The notes beneath the pieces are model-generated. The model saw only the letters and a program-made list of their open reading frames with translations. It was not told the DNA's origin and did not search any database. This document shows, piece by piece, positions 49,382 through 60,063 of a DNA stretch of 64,000 nt. The stretch is from Tulasnella sp. 424. Its lineage: Eukaryota > Basidiomycota > Agaricomycetes > Cantharellales > Tulasnellaceae. Location of the stretch: the NCBI GenBank assembly GCA_019633425.1, contig WSUB01000055.1:62001-126000 (forward strand). The letters are read 5' to 3'. The position numbers and the translations under genes were made by a program. How positions within the stretch are numbered: position 1 is the first letter of the stretch; the number at the start of each line of letters is the position of its first letter.

Positions 49382-49798
49382 CAAGTAAAATAACGTTAGC
49401 GAAGTTCGAATGACCCCTAAATCTGTAACCTCGACTGTTTTGATTGAATTGGAATTGTCTGGCGTACTGGATGGCCGTACTGTACTTTGAGAGCGTGAGC
49501 AGCCAGAGGTTAGAAATCCGACAAACAAACAACGCGTTGTGGAAAGAAGCGCCCGCGGTTCTGGTTGCAATTCCGACCAACACTCGAGTCCACTGTGCGG
49601 ATGGCTCCACAAGGACAAAACCCCCCAAAGCCTTCGTGCCCGCCCCAACCTTTCCGCATCTCTTAGAGTGCAATGTCTCCCCCTCCGTTTACCTTACCCT
49701 ACCCCAGTGTAATGGGTCTCCGCGCCGGTCAGAACTGGACCTCGCGATCGGCGTCCTTAAGACAGTCTCAATACAAAGAATTCACGCACACGGTGCGA
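49382..49798. other. Spacer with duplicated GluRS upstream sequence
   Basis: The first part is the 3' end of sacsin/BTB copy 1. From about 49535 the sequence matches the region just upstream of the intact GluRS gene (GCAATTCCGACCA against GCAATTTCGACCA). Roughly 200 bp of extra sequence interrupts the match before the pseudogene ATG. Confidence 0.65.
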
Positions 49799-52655
49799 AT
49801 GGCTGATCTCACTCTCAGTCTCAATGTGACGACGACGCCATTTCCATGGGCAACTCTAGTCACTGCTTACTCCGTTTCTGCGAACGTCGAGTTTGATGTC
49901 GACGCGACCGCACCCAGTCTCCAAACCAGGCCGCAACAGATTTCGATGCCATCCTCGGTGAACTTTCGCCTGGTGGTTCGAGGCGACAGCACCAAGGTAC
50001 GCAAGATTACGTTTCCTCACCAGATTATTATTTCTAACCGAACCCTTCCAGTCAGCAAACTTCATCTCTACCGCAACGACGCTACCGACCGTGACAACCT
50101 GCCCCGGTGTCGTCGCGGTGTTGGACAACCTTGATGACCACTCGGCATATCGAACATTTCTCGTCGGTCATTCTATCGCTGTCGCAGACATCTGGGTCTA
50201 GAGTTTCCTTTTAAGGTGGGTCCATCTCAGGAGAGCGAGTCGGCGCAGGCGTCTGATTATCGTGGCTCTTCCGGGAACATTCAGGCGCTCGGCGTCCTCA
50301 AGCGCAATCATCACGTTCATGATCACCTCTCTCGATCATATTCGTACACTGAAAGCCTCCCATCTACTCAAACTGCGACAACTGCCTTGAATGATGCCAA
50401 AGCGACCAAGGTGAGGAGTGGCGTGACTTTGCGCGATCATGGCAGCTGACTTTGAAAACGCGTCTAGGCGAAGTCCTCGAAAGCTACCTCCTCATTTGCC
50501 CTCGGTCTACCTGGTGCTGCCGAAGGTCAGGTGGTGACGCGTTTCCCCCCGGAGCCAAGCGGGTACCTCCATATTGGGCATACCAAGGCTGCAATTTTGG
50601 ATAAGTATTTTTGCTGCTATGTACAAGGGCAAACCCATCGTTCGATTCGATAACACCAACCCTGCGAAGGAAAGGCACGTCATATGTCTGCTCATGGCAT
50701 TTCCTACTTTGCTAAGATTTCGTCCACCAGGAAGAGTTCGACGACCATTCTGGGGGACCTGCAGCCACTCGACGTCAAGGCCGACCGCATCACGTAAACG
50801 TCTGACTATTTCTAAGAGTTGCATGACTATTGCGTGCAAGTTCTCAAGTCTGGGAAAGGTTGCGCAGACGACACCGACCAAATCCAAAGGCGTCAAGAGC
50901 GGATGGACGGCATTGCGTCGAAACGGCGCGACAGCTTGGTCGAGGACACCTTGAAGCTTCTCAAGCAAATGACATTTAAAGATCCAGCCTCTCAAGGCTG
51001 ACGTATCCGCGGGCAAATCAGCGTTGACGATCCTAACAAAGCCCTTCGCGATCCCCTCGTACCGCATCATCGGACTAGGGATAAGTGGAAGGTGTATCCG
51101 ACATACGACTTCGCCTGCCCGATGGTCGATTCGATGGAAGGCGTAACTCATGCCCTGAGGACCAATGAGTACCGGGACCGGAATCCACAATACGAGTGGA
51201 TGCAGGATGCGCTTGGGTTGAGGAAGACCACCGTTTGGGACTTCAGGTGAAGGGCTCTTAGGCTCAGCGTATTAGAGGATGCATCTAACCTGATACTCCT
51301 TAGCCGGGTCAGCTTCGTCTACACCCTTCTATCCAAACGGAAGCTGCTTTGGTTTGTTCAACAAAACCTGGTTCAAGGGTGGGATGATCCCCGATTCCCC
51401 ACCGTGCGAGGTGTGTGACTACGACGCTGCGGCTTCTGAATTGTTCTTGACAAGTTCTTCTGTCTCCCTTAGGCATTCGTCGTCGAGGATTGACCGTGGA
51501 GGCGTGGAAACAATACATACTTGAGTGGGACGGCATCTGGGCCTTGAACAAGAAGATCATCGATCCGATTGCGCCGCGGTATTGGGCAGTCAAGAAGAAG
51601 GATCTGTAGGATTCAGACCCAAGTTGTAGTACATCCTGATTCTAAATCATTTTGTCTTTAGGGTCAAAGTCACTGTTGAAGGCAATCGGGTGTTGAGACC
51701 AGAGTTCAGCCACTACACAAGAAGAATCCGGATGTCGGCGAGGAGACCACCATATATGGACCTGAAATCTAGCTTGACCAAGAGGATGCCGCTTCGTTCG
51801 AAGATAACGAGGAGGTGAGAGGCAGCATTCCTCATTGACGCCGCCAGTGACTGAACCATGATTATTAATAGATCACTCTCATGGACTGGGGCAACGCCAT
51901 CGTCAAGAGCAAGACCAAGTCGGCCTCTGGGACGATTGACGGTATCGTCACAACTCTTCATCTCGAAGGAGACTTCAAGAAGACAAAGAAGAAGATCACT
52001 TGGCTTGCGGCTTCATCCGCTCGTCCCCGTTACCCGAATCGACTACGACTACCTCATCTCAAAGAAGAAGCCTGAAGAAGAAGACGATGTCAAGGACTTT
52101 GTCACACCGCAGACGGAATTCAGGACTCCTTCATTCTCCGATGCCAACATCCTCAAAGTCAAGAAGGATGACATTATTCAGTTCGAGAGGAAAGGGTACT
52201 ATATTTGTGACCAGGCTGCGGAAGAAGGAAAAGAGGCCGAGTTCGTCAAAATCCCGGATGGAAAAGCCGCGAGTCTTGCGTCCAAGGCTGTTGGAGCTGG
52301 AGGAGCCGTACCTCCGGAGAAAGTCGACGTGGTCCCCAAGACCAAGGGTGGGGCTGGAAAAGGTGGATGGGGCAAGAGCGGTGCACCATCTGCCGCGAAG
52401 TCACCGGCCAATGTCTTGACGCCGACGAAGGAGTCCGATTCCAAGTTGGAGACCAAGGCCGACTCGAATAATGGGGCGGTGAAGGAGGGTGACCGGGTAT
52501 TCCTGTCCGATGGAACCAGCGGCTTCCCCATCCCAATATCGACGAAGATGTACGACGTCAAGCCCGTGGTTGTTCATGCTCAAACAGCTCCATCGGGCGA
52601 GTCTGCTATGTACCAAGTCAAAAGTGTATATGAAGTGTCATGTTGGCTATGTTAG
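49799..52655 (+). pseudogene. Glutamyl-tRNA synthetase pseudogene (second copy)
   Basis: Full-length decayed duplicate of the GluRS gene at 36236, with introns at the same places, so it arose by DNA duplication and not retrotransposition. It begins [20 protein letters not shown] and is soon frameshifted near 49935. Lesions seen against the intact copy: TAG replacing a Trp codon near 50199, a 1-nt insertion near 50605, TAA replacing Gln near 50813, TGA replacing Trp near 50999, a deletion of about 17 bp near 51060, a 1-nt deletion near 51685, TAG replacing Tyr near 51770, and a deletion near 52015. The last 600 bases encoding the anticodon-binding end and C-terminal tail stay open. It cannot make a working synthetase. 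Confidence 0.93.
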
Positions 52656-55600
52656 AATCTGGATAGAATTGTCAAGTCGTGATTCAACACCGTGAGGGAC
52701 ACTGGGGCGCCTTCCGCAAGTTTCTCACGTCGACCACGCCCCTGAACACGCTTGGACAATTCGCCCATCGCCCCCTATGCATACACATACCTAAATTGGC
52801 GATTTTTTGGCCCTCCGGGGCCTTTAAAGGCACAAAAGGCACCTCGACGACGCTTGACAACCCCTCCCAATATTCACTTCCTCAACACCAACGATGCCAG
52901 CCTTCGGACACTATTCTGTGGACATCGCTGACAAGATTAAAGACATTCTCGACGAATATCCTGCAGGGTCAGCTACTCTCCGGGAGATATTACAAAATAC
53001 GGACGATGCTGGAGGTACGATACAGGTAAGAACTCCTGGAAGATGATGTTGCACTAAGATATAGTCACTAAAAATATCAACAGAGATTCATCCTAGATAC
53101 CCGCGACGATCGCATCTGTCAAGGCCTGGTCGACGATGCTCTCCAAGGGTGCAACGGGCCCGCCATTATCGCGGCTAATGACTCAATGCTCTCCAAAAGC
53201 GATTGGGAGGCAATTACTCGCATTTCTAAATCATCGAAGAAGGAAGACGAACGCAGCACTGGAAAGTACGGCCAGGGATTTTGCACGGTCTATCATGTAA
53301 GAGCATTTCCTCGCAACGGCAGAAGATGTAGTTCTGACTAAGGTGTTCGAGAAGATCACCGACCATCCGCACGTCCTATCCGGAACAAAGCTGCTCATTC
53401 TCGACCCCAACGAGTTCTTACACGGTTCATCTGGTTTGATCTGGCCTTCTGACGACGAATCTTCCACCGACTACGATCGAAATACATATCCTGGGCACTT
53501 GGAAGGATTTAACTGCGTCCCCGGTGCAGACCACGTCGACTATCAAGGCACAGCCATTAGGCTACCTCTACGTCGCGCCGATTCCAATAGCCGCATTAAA
53601 TCGACACCAACTTCAACCCAGGACGTTGAATCCATGTTTGAAAACTTTATCATGAACGATCTTCCGGAAGTGATGTTGTTCCTCAAGAACATCGAGACCA
53701 TCGAGCTCTCGAAGCTCGCGTCGGGTACGGAACCTACCATCATCGCGAGGGCTCAAATCGCAAATATCGATACTGTCAGGGGTCAGCGCAGCAAGGACCG
53801 TGGTCAGGAGCGGCATGTCGACAATTACAAGCTCAGCATTTCCGTAGAACGCCACCCGGACGTCGGGACGTCGACTACCTCAAAATGGATCATCAGTCAC
53901 TTCTCAGAGAACTTTGAAGACGCTGCCAAAACCATTTCTGACCGCCTAGGCCGGGACTCGGACACTACGCATAACGCTATGAAAGAAGACAAGCTATTTC
54001 CACACGTTGCACTGGCTTTTCCCGCCCCAAACCAAGCCTTCGCTCCACCTAAGGAATTCATCGGACGACTATTCACTTTGCTCCCACTCCCAATCATCAC
54101 ACGCTTTCCTTTGCATATCCATGCGATTTTTGCCTTAACCTCCAGTCGACAAAATTTGCGCAACGCCCAAGAATTCGTAACCGATCCCAAAGCGAGGTGA
54201 GACCCGATGTTCTGCCCAGGAGCGCCTTGCATGGTATTAATAGGTACTATCAGACTTCGTACCGAGTGGATTCGCGCTATATTTTCCGACTTCGTTCCAA
54301 AAGCCTGGGCAGCTCTCCTTGAGTTCCTCGTTGAGAAACAACCAGACTTTGACGTTTTCAACGCGTGGCCGAACGGCGTGTCATCCCGCAATGGGGATGA
54401 AGGGTATTGGTACAACTTGCCCCTTCACCTCATAGAAGAAACCGCTCGCAAAGCAGTCTGGCCAACCCAACTTGGAAAACCCCATTACCGGGAGTTGACC
54501 AGGGTCCTTGTGGCTTCAAGAGATGACAAGGACGCACCAATCGCAGACTTTAAAACTTTCGAAATTCCTTTGGCATCTGCGCCCTCGGCAATCGTACAAC
54601 TGGTTCAGGAGTCCAAATTTGCCTCGAGAGCACTCAGTCCGAAAACGTTGAAAGGATTCATTCGAGTAGGCACCACAATTAGGCTTCGTCGCATTGCAAA
54701 ATGGCTCACCTCTTTTTTACTTCTAGGAAAACAAGATACTTAAATCAGGCACCCATGATCGTCATGCCAGCAAGAACATCTGCGATTACCTTGCGTCCTC
54801 TGGCGACATCGAGGTGATCCTGGACCTCCCTCTCCTCTCCACCGTGGCAGGCAGTCTCGTCTCCCTTTCATCCGGCTCCGAATACATTATGCCCACTCCC
54901 GAAGAAGCCACCGTCTTCCGTGCCGTCCAGCAACGCTCGCATTGGATCGCTCGAGACTCGATTTCTTCTCTCACCCACCAGCTCCTTCTCAGTAGCTCCG
55001 TGGGACGCCACGTCGAGCCTCGAGATGTGATCTTGTTCCTAAAGGAGCAATTGGGTGGGTCTGATGGATCCCCAAACTCTCAAGCTACGAAACCTGTCAA
55101 CGGGGCAACATTCCAGTGGTGCATCGAATTCTGGACTTGGCTCGGGCAATGGAGCGGGCGCGAGGAGCTTCTAAAAGACGAGGCAGCTCGCCAACTTTAC
55201 GCCTTGCCATTACGTACGACTAGAAGAAAACTCCTTCGGCTCGTCGAAGGGTTGGCCATCCGGGAAACCGAGTCCGATACCGAGGTTCGGGACGCGTTAA
55301 CGGCGCTTGACCTTCCTGTTCTCCACGACTCCGTTTCCAACATCCCTGGAATAAAAAAAGTATCCAGGCCATCCACAGACGTACTTTTCATTCTCAAAAC
55401 CGTACCACGGTCGAAATCGTTCGAGGACATGAATCAAGAAACTTGCAAAACACTCCACGACTTCTTCACCACTCAGTTGTCCGATTTCCTCGAACCTTCG
55501 GACCGACGAAAGGAACGTCCAAAACTTACAATGAATCAAAGAGACGTCCTTCGAAATCTTCCCATATTTCCCGTGCTCCAGAGGGGGCAACGCACCGAGG

Positions 55601-58190
55601 GTGGGATTTTCTTTGGGGTCGCTACATCCGAGGTGCAATTCGTGGACGAGTCTGTCCGGGTTATCCCCAACATCGGCACAAAGAAATTCATCGACCATGT
55701 ACAGGGGAGAATTCTTCACAATGCATTAAAAGAAGCTCCCGTTTCCTCGGAAATTTCCGTATTGGAGATGGTAGTCGAGCCTGATGTCTGGGTGCAGCAA
55801 GACCACGATTCGCTCCCATCCATCATTGACCGGCTGATTCGGCGGCTTCCGGACTTCCCAGAGGACGCCCATAGAAAAATAGCCGAGCTGGATATCGTGA
55901 ATGTCGGGTCACGTTATGCTCGCAAGGCTCCAAACCAAGTTGTTGATCCCTCCTCCACTCTCGCCGGTTTATTTGGCCCGGAAGACGGGGTTCTTCCCGT
56001 CGACGAATTTGCTTGTGACGAGCCAGGGTCATACTTACAAACCCTTCGAGCTTATGGAATGCTGCAAACGTCGATTACCAGCGAGATTGTAGATGGAGTC
56101 ATCGCCACAATCATGGATCGAAGGCGTCGGCTATCTTACGAGGACAGGGAGCGTAGGGCGTTGGGGCTACTTTCTCTTTTGGACAAGCAATCGGGTGCCT
56201 TCTTCGATGAACTGGCCACCGGTACCGTCAACTCGCTCCAGGGAAAGGCGTGGTTACCCGTGAGTGGACAGCTTCGGCGTCCCCTAGACTGCTGGGATGC
56301 CAAGGAAGAAGACGCCGTTCTGTGTGATAGGGTACTCCCCAGAGTTCCAATCACGATCACATCGGCCCGACTCCGAACCTTGCTAAGATGGGAGTCTGTC
56401 CCCAGCGAAACTCTACGGCGCCAATTCCTCGAGGTCCTGGATAACAACGATGAATCGCCAGATGAAGTCCAGGAAAGGGTCAGGGGGATATTGGAGGCGC
56501 TGGCGCGCCGATTTGAGAGCGGAGAACTTACTGAAGAGCTCTTGGAGGATTTAGTAGCCGACCTGCGGGATGGGGGGCTCGATTGGGTTCCTGTGACTGG
56601 AGATCGCTTAGCGCGCCCTGAGCGAAGCACATTGGAACCGGTCGATCTCGGTTCCCAGTTCCTCTCTGTGTCAACGTCCTTGCTAAGGTTCAATGGAATG
56701 GAGACTCTTCTTACCCGTATGGGAGTACTTCCACGGTGAGCTGCTTTTGTTCTCTAGTGTTGAAGCCCGGTCTTTCTGATGCTCGAACTGCAGGCCGTCG
56801 CTTAAGGAGCTACGTGAAGTCCTACGAGAGATCTCATCGGAACTTTCTGGTGCTGAGATGAGCACAGCCTCTAGAGAACCTCTTATTCGTGTTTCAATCG
56901 CCATCGCGGAGGAAATGTGGCACTGTCGAGCGCACCCAGACTTCGATCGGACCTTTATTATGATTCCTACGGACACAGCCTTACTAGCGGAAGTCACAAC
57001 GATCATAGTCAATGATATGGGACTAGAATATCAGCGTCCTCCTGAAAGTATGCATTTTGCTCATCCCCTTCTGTCGACCGCAACAGCCAGAAAGTTCGGT
57101 ATACCGACCTTCCGGGAGACTCGACTTCAAGAGCTTGAAGACCCTGAAGGTCTAGAATTCCCCATCGAAGAGCACATCACAACCCGCATTGCTGGAGTTA
57201 TCGCCCAATACGACATCGAATACTCGATCAACGAATGGACGGCAAATGCTCAGGATGCTGGGGCGAGTCGGCTGACCCTACTGGTCGACGAGGCTTCTTT
57301 CGATGATCTCGAAGGCGTTCCAATCAAGCAGGATCCCCTCCTCACGGAGAAGAAAAAGGATTCCATCCTCGGACCTGCTCTTGTGGTGTTCAATAACAGC
57401 GTATTTACCGAGGCGGATTTCAAAGGTATTAGCGAAATCGGGACTAGGGGGAAAGTCGACAAGTCCGATGCGATCGGACGTTTTGGACTAGGAGCACTTA
57501 CCTTCTATCACTTTACAGAGGTCGGTTCTCGGAATTGTAATTCTTTGTATGGTTTCAGCTAATGACGTGATATGTCTAGGTCCCAATGATTGTCTCTGGA
57601 AGTTGGGTGGTGCTTTTAGATCCCTCTGGACGCCTTCCCCTGGCAAAAAGCAGAGGCATTCGCATGCGGTTACAAGAATGTTTCAGGTACAGTGACTATA
57701 ACGAATCAAAATCTAAGGTCATTCTAACTTCCTGTCCATTAAAGCCGATTTCATGACCAATTACTACCACTTCACGGATTGTTTGATTTCTCAATGGATC
57801 AAGAGAGCTATCCTGGTGTACGTCGGGTCCCATTGCGTGTAGCTCTCTTTAATAACAAACCGCGCTCCAGACTATTTTCCGGCTCCCCCTTCGCACGAGT
57901 GTACAAGCAAAGAGCAGTAAATTGTCAAAAACACCCTTTACAACCGTCGACTTGTTCAATATTGTGCAGCGGTTTTATAAGACTGCCTGCAGCTCTTTGT
58001 TTTTCACTTCGCTTGTCGAAATATCGGCCAAACGACGACTCGGAGGTCAAGACCGCACTCCGTCAACGATCTGGTCCGTGAAGGTCAAGGGGGATAGAGA
58101 CGTATTGTCTCAGGGTGGCGACGCTGGAACTCAGTTCTCCGCAACCGAGCTACAGCTTATCTGCAAGAACGATGAAAGCACGGATCTTCA

Positions 58191-58199
58191 ACATGATGG
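58191..58199 (+). repeat. Target-site duplication, left copy
   Basis: ACATGATGG, repeated exactly at 60055-60063. Nine bp is the usual duplication length of Mutator-like transposons. Confidence 0.93.
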
Positions 58200-58291
58200 T
58201 AGCCTCCCAGTCTCAGGCGTAATCGTGGGGGTCACGTGTGCTCAATTTGCACCCGTGAGAACCAAACAAGTTGGTGGGTGCAGAGCAAACC
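58200..58291 (+). repeat. Left terminal inverted repeat (92 bp)
   Basis: Identical over 92 bp to the reverse complement of 59963-60054; identity ends abruptly at 58292. It carries no stop in the host gene's reading frame. Confidence 0.95.
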
Positions 58292-59484
58292 GACCCAAAG
58301 ACGTGTTTGACGACCTCTACGATGAATCTCTGGAACGCGTCACAATCAAATGTCAAGAGCTCCTTCAGAAAACACCCTTCACGTGGCAGGCCCACGCGTC
58401 TGCTGCGATTCTGAGTGGTGTAGACTGCTTGGTTGTAGCGCCAACAGGGGGAGGCAAGAGTTTGCCAATAATCCTTCCGATGCTTCTGAAGCAGCAAGGC
58501 TTCGCGCTTGTACTTTCACCGCTGAACGGGCTCCAAATCAGTCAGGTATAGGAATAGTTATCCATGAGAGATCATATAGCTTCGCTTACCAGGCTTTGTA
58601 GGCAAATGCATTCAACAAGATGGGTCTGAAGGCGGTGGCGGTCAACGGGCAAACGGCCTCCACGTCAATTTTCGCCGTAAGTTTGTTTTGCTCTTTTTGG
58701 TAGCACAGAACAGTGACAGGAAGTTATTCAGAGAATCAAGGCCGGAGAATATCAAGTTGTCTTAACGTCCCCGGAGATGATCCTTTCGAACGAGGGCTGG
58801 GCTCAGGTTCTCGGCGACAACAAGTCGATAGGGCTAATCGAGTACCTCGTTGTCGATGAGGTACATTGTATCTCGACCTGGGGAGCTGATTTCCGGCCCG
58901 ACTATGGTAGAGTTTCGACCATCAGATCCTTTCTCAATCGGAAACTTCCCGTACTTGCGTTGTCGGCAACTCTTACTGCTGACGTGAGGGCAGACGTCCG
59001 ACGACACCTCGGCTTCAAGGAACGACGCACCATGTTCATCAACCTAGGCAACAATAGACCCAATATCTGCTGGGAGGTTGTTCAGATGACTGGGAAGAAG
59101 AATGATCTCTCTTCAGACCTGGCATTCATGATCCCCCAAGACTTGGGTCAAGACGCCGTCCTCGAGAAGGGTATCGTATTCGCGCAGTCGCTTGATCAAT
59201 GCGAACGGCTATTCTACACCTTTTTAGACATGATTCCAAATCATCTTCATCCTCAGGTCGAGTGTTACCATTCGCTTCGTGGCGAGGAGACGAAGGCGCG
59301 CATCCTCACCGAATATATGAAGGCCGAGAGCAAGATCAAAGCGGTGTTTGCTTCCGAAGCCTTGGCCATGGTATTCCTCTCACTTGCAACGCCGTCAAGG
59401 AGACTCCACAGCGTCGGCAACCCTTCCTCGGACCGAGCCCATTCCATCAGCTCAACAAAGCTAAAGGCCTTGAGCATAGCATGA
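58292..59484 (+). CDS. RecQ-type DNA helicase core fragment inside the transposon
   Basis: Superfamily 2 ATPase of RecQ style in three exons (to 58545, 58602-58676, 58732-59484) with GT-AG introns. Motif I LVVAPTGGGKSLPIILPML, motif Ia-like LSPLNGLQ, motif II VVDEVHCISTWGADFRPDY, motif III LALSATLTADVRADV, and helicase domain 2 GIVFAQSLDQCERLF and ESKIKAVFASEALAM. It ends in unrelated sequence just where motif V (GMGVD-like) is expected, so it lacks motifs V-VI, the RQC and HRDC domains. No ATG precedes motif I in frame inside the element; the frame is open leftward through the terminal repeat into the sacsin exon. Telomere-linked fungal RecQ helicases are possible relatives. Unlikely to be a working helicase alone. 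Confidence 0.85.
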
Positions 59485-59858
59485 TTAGTGGGTATATTCG
59501 TCATTCTTTTATCGAAGCGTAGCATTTCCTGATCGCAGGTTCTGAGGAGCTCTTCCGTAGCGAGTTCAAGCATTTTCTTTCTCGGACCGTTCATGTTGGG
59601 AGGGTGTCGATACCAGCGACGGATAAGGTTCGTGAAGTGAGAGCTTGAGTAGAGCTTTGATCGTGCCATAGAGAAGCGGCGCTCCTTCTGACATCTTGGG
59701 TTGTCGATCCCGGCGAGAGCAGTGAGGAACTCACCCAGTTCGAGATTTTCCGCCTCTAAAGCGTCTAAGATAGCTGAAACCCTGCCAGCTATGTCTTTCT
59801 GATGTTCAGACTCATTCTCATATAGCTCTCCTATGATTCCAGTCTGCTGTGAGGCCAT
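59265..59858 (-). CDS. Unknown ORF on the opposite strand of the transposon
   Basis: An ATG-started frame of 197 aa (MASQQTGIIGELYENESEHQ) lies next to the right terminal repeat. The part LDALEAENLELGEFLTALAG, then FTNLIRRWYRHPPNMNGPRK and LLRTCDQEMLRF, resembles from memory the N-terminal region of large Agaricomycete proteins often labelled DUF6589. That is a weak, unverified resemblance. The last 40 or so codons overlap the helicase antisense and are probably not real protein, so the true fragment likely stops near 59380. This looks like a second captured piece joined tail-to-tail to the helicase piece. Confidence 0.4.
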   Translation of the reverse strand: MASQQTGIIGELYENESEHQKDIAGRVSAILDALEAENLELGEFLTALAGIDNPRCQKERRFSMARSKLYSSSHFTNLIRRWYRHPPNMNGPRKKMLELATEELLRTCDQEMLRFDKRMTNIPTNHAMLKAFSFVELMEWARSEEGLPTLWSLLDGVASERNTMAKASEANTALILLSAFIYSVRMRAFVSSPRSEW

Positions 59859-59962
59859 GATCTGAGGGTGGGTGGTTTGAACGGGGGTCGTTATTGGGGT
59901 ACGGTACTGTATGGCGCGCGTTTCGGCGATGGCACCCCACGAAGTACGTCAGGCGTTCTGGG

Positions 59963-60054
59963 GGTTTGCTCTGCACCCACCAACTTGTTTGGTTCTCACG
60001 GGTGCAAATTGAGCACACGTGACCCCCACGATTACGCCTGAGACTGGGAGGCTA
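59963..60054 (-). repeat. Right terminal inverted repeat (92 bp)
   Basis: Reverse complement of 58200-58291 with no mismatch over 92 bp. Confidence 0.95.
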
Positions 60055-60063
60055 ACATGATGG
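60055..60063 (+). repeat. Target-site duplication, right copy
   Basis: ACATGATGG, identical to 58191-58199. The sacsin/BTB exon resumes at 60064 and reads GQPQRWLVTRSSNSHE once the element and one copy are removed. Confidence 0.93.

Larger units (their letters stand above)
58200..60054. mobile_element. TIR DNA transposon (Mutator-like, Pack-MULE-like) carrying a RecQ-type helicase fragment
   Basis: The element is 1,855 bp long. Its ends are perfect inverted repeats of 92 bp, beginning TAGCCTCCCAGTCTCAGGCG inward from each side. It is flanked by the 9-bp direct repeat ACATGATGG. Inside are a plus-strand RecQ-type helicase core with two introns and a minus-strand 197-codon frame. No recognisable full transposase is present, so the copy is probably non-autonomous. 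The intact introns mean the cargo was captured as DNA. Perfect repeats and a perfect target duplication point to a recent insertion. Superfamily is inferred from duplication length and long TIRs; hAT (8 bp) and other TIR types are less fitting but not excluded. Confidence 0.92.

Noticed and set aside
49799..52655. Second functional glutamyl-tRNA synthetase
   Set aside because: Several stop codons and frameshifts relative to the intact copy, including in the catalytic half.
54727..54745. Early stop (TAA) after the intron in sacsin/BTB copy 2
   Set aside because: Arises only if the acceptor phase is misread. With TTCTAG the exon reads ENKILKSG in frame with copy 1.
58292..59484. Subtelomeric telomere-linked helicase gene as an indicator of a chromosome end
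   Set aside because: The helicase lies inside a TIR element with a target duplication. No telomere repeats are seen and the flanks are ordinary genes.
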